Origin: Bacteroidales bacterium 52_46
GTDB lineage: Bacteria; Bacteroidota; Bacteroidia; Bacteroidales; Muribaculaceae
Direction: 5' to 3'
Assembly: GCA_001915385.1 (NCBI GenBank)
Contig: MNQK01000032.1
Location: forward strand, 1-64,000
Length of the DNA: 64,000 nucleotides
The notes beneath the pieces are model-generated. The model ran no database searches, was not told where the DNA came from, and was given only the letters and a program-made list of their open reading frames with translations. Position 1 is the first letter of the stretch. Every line of letters begins with the position of its first letter. A program made the translations under genes and the position numbers. Positions 60,884 through 64,000 of this stretch are shown one piece after another.

Positions 60884-62829
60884 GAAACCTTCACCCTGAC
60901 CCCCTTGATCTTCCGTCCCGACAGCACACGCGCCAGCTCCTCCCCCCGGTCCGCCGGCACAGCCACCATCGCATAATGGTCCTCCACAGCAATCCTCCCC
61001 ACCTCCTCACGCGCCAGTCCCCCCTGCTTCATCACATACCCCGCCACATCCCCCCGCGAGATTTTCTCCTTCCTCCCCGCATTGATATACAGCGTGCAGC
61101 GTAGGGGCGGGGGCGTCCCGCCCCCGTTCAATCCCACCTTCGCCACACCGCCCCCATCACCCATATTATCCCCGGTTTCCAACCGCATCCCTTCCCCACC
61201 CGCACAGGCGTCCGCAGGACGCCGATTTACCCCCTCCCCGCTATTACAGCCCCGTGCCGACGCGTAAGCGGAGGAATCCCCAAAATTCAAAATTCCCCCT
61301 TCAAAATTCAAAATCACATACACCCTTCCCGACGCCCCCTGTCGCCCCGTCCTCCCGTTGCGGTGCGTCCACGTCTCCACATCCTCCGGCTCATCATAAT
61401 GCACCACAGCATCCACACCCTCGATATCCAGCCCCCGCGCAGCCAGATCCGTCGCCACCATCACCCGCGCCGACCCGTTCGCCAGCATCTCCACCGCCAT
61501 ACGCCGCCTCTGCTGGTCCATCCCCCCGTGATACAGCACCGCAGCCACACCCTCCCCCCGCAGCAACCTCCACACCCGCTCAGCATCCACCCGCTGATTG
61601 ACAAACACAATCACCCGGCCGCACACCCCCGCCACCGACCGCAGCAACCCCACAAGCGCCCCATCCTTATCCCCATCCTCCGCCATAACCCGCGTCACCT
61701 CGACCTCCTCCACAGGAGCCGTTTCCCCCGCCCCAAACTCATACACCCGCCATCCCCCGCACCCCGTCCCGCTCCCACTATTACAACCACGTGATGACGC
61801 GTAAGCGGAATCCCCAAAATTCAAAATTCCACCTTCAAAATTCAAAATTCCTCCTTCCCCCACACCCGTAGCCGAAGTAAGCACCACGCACGCCCCCGCC
61901 GGCACCCCATTGCCCCTGCGAGCCCCATTGGTCCTATCGGTCCCATTACCCCTATTACCCCCATTCCCCCCATTTCGTCCAAAACTCCCCATTCCACCCT
62001 CAAAATTCAAAATCCGTCCCATCTCCTCCCGAAACCCCAACTCCAGACACTTGTCAAACTCATCCACCACAGCCACCCTCACCCCCGACAGATCCACCGA
62101 CCCCCGGTTCAGATGGTCCACAAGCCGCCCCGGCGTAGCCACAACCACCACAGCCGCCCCCGCAGCCATAGCCCCCTCAAGCTCCCCCACCTCCGTCCGC
62201 ATCTCATGCCCCCCATACAGACACACGCACCTCATCCCGCCCCCATCACCCATAGTAGCCGCGGTTTCCAACCGCGTCCCGCACGCACCCCCACAGTCAC
62301 CCCCATCCCGTGCACCGCTCCCATCACCCATAGCACCCCCGGCTTCCAACCGCGTCCCGCACGCACCCGCACCCGCACCCGCACAGGCGTCCTGGGGACG
62401 CAGATTATTCGTAACCCCGTACGCCGAAGCGCAGCGAAGGCGTGCGGGGCCACCACTCCCCACCGACGGGGCGTCCGCAGGACGCCGATTTACCCCCTCC
62501 CCACTATTACAGCCCCGTGCCGACGCGTAAGCGGAGGAATCCCCAAAATTCAAAATTCCACCTTCAAAATTCAAAATCCCCCTCACCACCCCCGCCACCT
62601 GCCGCGCAAGCTCACGCGTAGGCACCACAACCACCGCCTGTACCCCCGGCCTCCCCGGCACCACCTCACGCAGCATCCTGATCACGAAAGCCACCGTCTT
62701 CCCCGACCCCGTAGGAGCCACAAGCACCACCCGCCTGCTGCAATCCGCAGCCATTGCACGCTGCATCGCATTAAGCTCCGTAATCCCCGTACCACCCATA
62801 ACCATATCAATAACACATCCGGTCTCCAT
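60868..62829 (-). CDS. DbpA-like DEAD-box RNA helicase carrying four repeat-derived insertions
   Basis: All helicase motifs are present in order: GITELNAMQ, APTGSGKT (39-45), VPTRELA (69-75), TPGRLVDH (232-239), DEFD (256-259), TSAT (318-321), VIVFVNQ, VATDLAARGLDIE, HRNGRTGRQG (489-498), and a DbpA-type RNA-binding C-domain (about 583-650). Low-complexity insertions lie at 84-199, 272-309, 325-356 and 506-578, each with (G)ILNFEGG-type peptide. Without them about 394 residues remain, a normal core. The start at 62,829 fits the promoter 26 bp upstream. The frame stays open throughout, so it is probably functional in ribosome assembly or RNA remodelling. Confidence 0.88.
   Translation of the reverse strand: METGCVIDMVMGGTGITELNAMQRAMAADCSRRVVLVAPTGSGKTVAFVIRMLREVVPGRPGVQAVVVVPTRELARQVAGVVRGILNFEGGILNFGDSSAYASARGCNSGEGVNRRPADAPSVGSGGPARLRCASAYGVTNNLRPQDACAGAGAGACGTRLEAGGAMGDGSGARDGGDCGGACGTRLETAATMGDGGGMRCVCLYGGHEMRTEVGELEGAMAAGAAVVVVATPGRLVDHLNRGSVDLSGVRVAVVDEFDKCLELGFREEMGRILNFEGGMGSFGRNGGNGGNRGNGTDRTNGARRGNGVPAGACVVLTSATGVGEGGILNFEGGILNFGDSAYASSRGCNSGSGTGCGGWRVYEFGAGETAPVEEVEVTRVMAEDGDKDGALVGLLRSVAGVCGRVIVFVNQRVDAERVWRLLRGEGVAAVLYHGGMDQQRRRMAVEMLANGSARVMVATDLAARGLDIEGVDAVVHYDEPEDVETWTHRNGRTGRQGASGRVYVILNFEGGILNFGDSSAYASARGCNSGEGVNRRPADACAGGEGMRLETGDNMGDGGGVAKVGLNGGGTPPPLRCTLYINAGRKEKISRGDVAGYVMKQGGLAREEVGRIAVEDHYAMVAVPADRGEELARVLSGRKIKGVRVKVSVISN
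61096..61314 (-). repeat. Helicase insertion 4 (between motif VI and the RNA-binding domain)
   Basis: Residues 506-578. On the plus strand it contains, in order, a GGGGCGGGGGCGTCCCGCCCCC block (family G), family A remnant, GCAGGACGCCGATTTACC (family B) and the ACGCGTAAGCGGAGG/CAAAATTC composite. Confidence 0.85.
61762..61857 (-). repeat. Helicase insertion 3 (after motif III)
   Basis: Residues 325-356: the GACGCGTAAGCGGAATCCCC block with two CAAAATTC tracts, encoding GGILNFEGGILNFGDSAYAS. Confidence 0.85.
61903..62016 (-). repeat. Helicase insertion 2 (between motifs II and III)
   Basis: Residues 272-309: one CAAAATTC tract plus a CCCATT(A/G)CCCC array, which encodes an Asn/Gly-rich NGGNGGNRGNG peptide. 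A like array lies between genes at 62,981-63,040. Confidence 0.8.
62233..62580 (-). repeat. Helicase insertion 1 (between motifs Ia and Ib)
   Basis: Residues 84-199, the longest insertion. It carries the composite element, a family B element with ATTCGTAACCCCGTACGCC, and two family A-like arms (about 62,256 and 62,330). Confidence 0.85.
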
Positions 62830-62854
62830 AATCAAAAAAATAAAATCAAAGAAA

Positions 62855-62886
62855 CAAAAGTAAACTAAAAACAATAATACCCCAAA
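62855..62886 (-). promoter_or_regulatory. Promoter of the DEAD-box helicase
   Basis: On the minus strand TTTG (62,886-62,883), 20 bp, TACTTTTG (62,862-62,855). It supports the start at 62,829 rather than the longer frame. Confidence 0.78.
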
Positions 62887-62980
62887 GAAAACAAAAAAAT
62901 CCCTAACCTCCAACCCAACCAACTCACAATTCTTGCTGCGCAAGCGCTAAAGCGATAACATAATTCATAATTACCCTATT

Positions 62981-63040
62981 AGACTTATTAGACCCATTCG
63001 CCCCATTCGCCCCATTAGCCCCATTCACCCCCATTAGCAT
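62981..63040. repeat. CCCATTAG/CCCATTCG tandem array
   Basis: Seven or so copies of a 9-bp unit (CCCCATTCG, CCCCATTAG) between the helicase and the last gene. Same type as helicase insertion 2. Confidence 0.75.
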
Positions 63041-63072
63041 AAAAAAAGCGCCGGAGCATTCGCCCCGGCGCT
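63041..63072 (-). terminator. Terminator of the last gene
   Basis: On the minus strand AGCGCCGG..CCGGCGCT (63,072-63,065 with 63,054-63,047) followed by seven T. Confidence 0.9.
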
Positions 63073-63094
63073 CAACATATAGATTGCTTCAATC

Positions 63095-64000
63095 TTACTT
63101 CACAACAAACTTAGTCACCTTCTTGCCGTCGACACGGAAATATACACCCGGAGTCTCAGGCTTCTCGATGCGCATACCCTGCATGTTGTAGTAAACGCTC
63201 TCGCCGTTTTCACCATCGGCAATCACATCCTCCACGCCGGTAACATTGTCCTTGATCGGAGTGCTTGAATATGTAGCGCCACGGGCAGCGACAAAGGCAT
63301 TGTAACCTGTAGTTGCATCAGGTTTCGACATATCGAGTATCCGCGATTCATCAACCTGTGGAACAGTGCCTACATACGGGAGGTCGCCAGCACCCTCATT
63401 CGCCCAGTCAGAATTCGTAGCATCCTCTCTTATGCGGGCGGGAGCATTCGCGCTGCTCTGTGTGCCGGCACTCTTGAATTCCTGCGAAATCACTTCGAGG
63501 CGGTTGAAGTTGGTCGATATCACATCATCTCTGTCAGCTCCGGTTATATTACGCTGGAAGATATACATCGCAGTTGCCTTCACCGTGGGGAACTCATTGG
63601 TCTTGAAGTCCTTTGCAATATACGTACCGATAAGCGGGTCTGTATCGTTGAGTATGTATCCGAGTTTGGGGTCAGTCTTGATTACTACTTTGCCGGTCTC
63701 ATCCTTCATACCATCCTGATGGTTCTTGTGGTGAGGCACGAGATAGTTGTACATCGAGTATTCGCCCTGAGTACCTTCTACCTCGATCAGATAATATAAC
63801 GGTTCAAAACTGTTGGTGGCATCTTTGTCCTCATATTTGTTATCCACCGGTTTTTGAGTCTCGTTGGGGTCTTCGAAATCCTCATGACCCTTATACATCC
63901 AGTCATACTTGCCCTCCGAACGCTTGATCCAACCGAGGTGCACATTCTGAAGACCCTTTTCGCCGGTAATGACATCGATAGCACGTTTGCATTCGATCAC
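63095..64000 (-). CDS. C-terminal part of a large secreted protein (5' end outside window)
   Basis: At least 301 residues are open to the window edge. The body is unassigned (HLGWIKRSEGKYDWMYKGHEDF). The end VYYNMQGMRIEKPETPGVYFRVDGKKVTKFVVK-like tail has the shape of Bacteroidales secretion tails: YNMQGM, Pro-Gly turn, then a Lys-rich last strand. This suggests export, possibly by type IX secretion, and cell-surface location. Similar tails also end proteins in species without full T9SS, so the route is not certain. Confidence 0.75.
   Translation of the reverse strand: MIECKRAIDVITGEKGLQNVHLGWIKRSEGKYDWMYKGHEDFEDPNETQKPVDNKYEDKDATNSFEPLYYLIEVEGTQGEYSMYNYLVPHHKNHQDGMKDETGKVVIKTDPKLGYILNDTDPLIGTYIAKDFKTNEFPTVKATAMYIFQRNITGADRDDVISTNFNRLEVISQEFKSAGTQSSANAPARIREDATNSDWANEGAGDLPYVGTVPQVDESRILDMSKPDATTGYNAFVAARGATYSSTPIKDNVTGVEDVIADGENGESVYYNMQGMRIEKPETPGVYFRVDGKKVTKFVVK

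Noticed and set aside
60650..62580. Clustered short repeats as a CRISPR array
   Set aside because: Units differ in length and spacing, spacers are not unique sequences of equal size, and no cas gene is present.
61254..62868. Pro/His/Arg-rich ORFs on the plus strand of the helicase gene
   Set aside because: They are reverse-strand readings of C-rich repeat and helicase sequence; the minus-strand frame has all helicase motifs.
1..64000. tRNA or rRNA genes
   Set aside because: No cloverleaf ending in CCA-type acceptor or rRNA core sequence was noticed in any gap; a tRNAscan-SE run would settle it.

Overview
The window looks like a chromosome segment of a gut-type Bacteroidales bacterium, possibly Muribaculaceae (the family is inference). 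Evidence: many genes are preceded by the Bacteroidetes promoter form TTTG-N18-23-TAnnTTTG; there are GLPGLI-family proteins, a TPR/helix-turn-helix membrane lipoprotein and a T9SS-like C-terminal tail; Shine-Dalgarno sites are weak. No tRNA, rRNA, CRISPR array, transposase or recombinase gene was found.

Layout. 1-6,900: the end of an unrecognised gene, a dispersed palindromic repeat, then a leftward thiamin operon thiS-thiE(fused)-thiG-thiH-thiF-methyltransferase-tenA-thiD behind a TPP riboswitch and a good promoter; thiC is absent. 6,900-8,833: a nucleotidyltransferase-fold protein, a cupin and an HxlR regulator. 8,881-22,877: an AT-rich biosynthetic island with two divergent arms. The left arm has 12 genes (NeuD-like acyltransferase, 3 ACPs, 2 adenylating enzymes, 3 SDRs, GNAT-like protein, KASIII, MBL hydrolase). 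The right arm has 6 genes (NeuD-like, ACP, KASIII, SDR, KASIII, MBL). The arms mirror each other and share paralogues at their ends. Between them are 55-bp inverted repeats flanking 173 bp that holds the only consensus promoter of the divergent region. This looks like an invertible promoter that would choose which arm is transcribed, and is the main discovery candidate.

23,172-29,257: gltB-gltD glutamate synthase. 29,425-36,480: TPR regulator, two small secreted proteins, two tandem GLPGLI proteins and a large outer-membrane protein, probably one envelope system. 36,589-41,780: two lipoproteins, then etfB-etfA-acyl-CoA dehydrogenase (leftward). 42,121-47,373: purL and a PurF-like protein without the glutaminase cysteine (leftward). 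47,539-55,751: clostripain-like lipoprotein, MscS channel, recJ-recQ behind a long structured-looking leader, gpmI. 55,869-64,000: YeiH-type transporter, small repeat-containing lipoprotein, SulP transporter, fabD, a DbpA-like DEAD-box helicase, and the 3' end of a secreted protein.

The window is rich in short dispersed repeats: palindromes around CCGCGG, GTCC(G/T)GAC arrays, GTCCGCAGGACGC elements, CAAAATTC tracts and C-rich CCCATT tracts. Several are also found in frame inside the DEAD-box helicase, as four low-complexity insertions between conserved motifs; a tandem repeat also supplies its stop codon.
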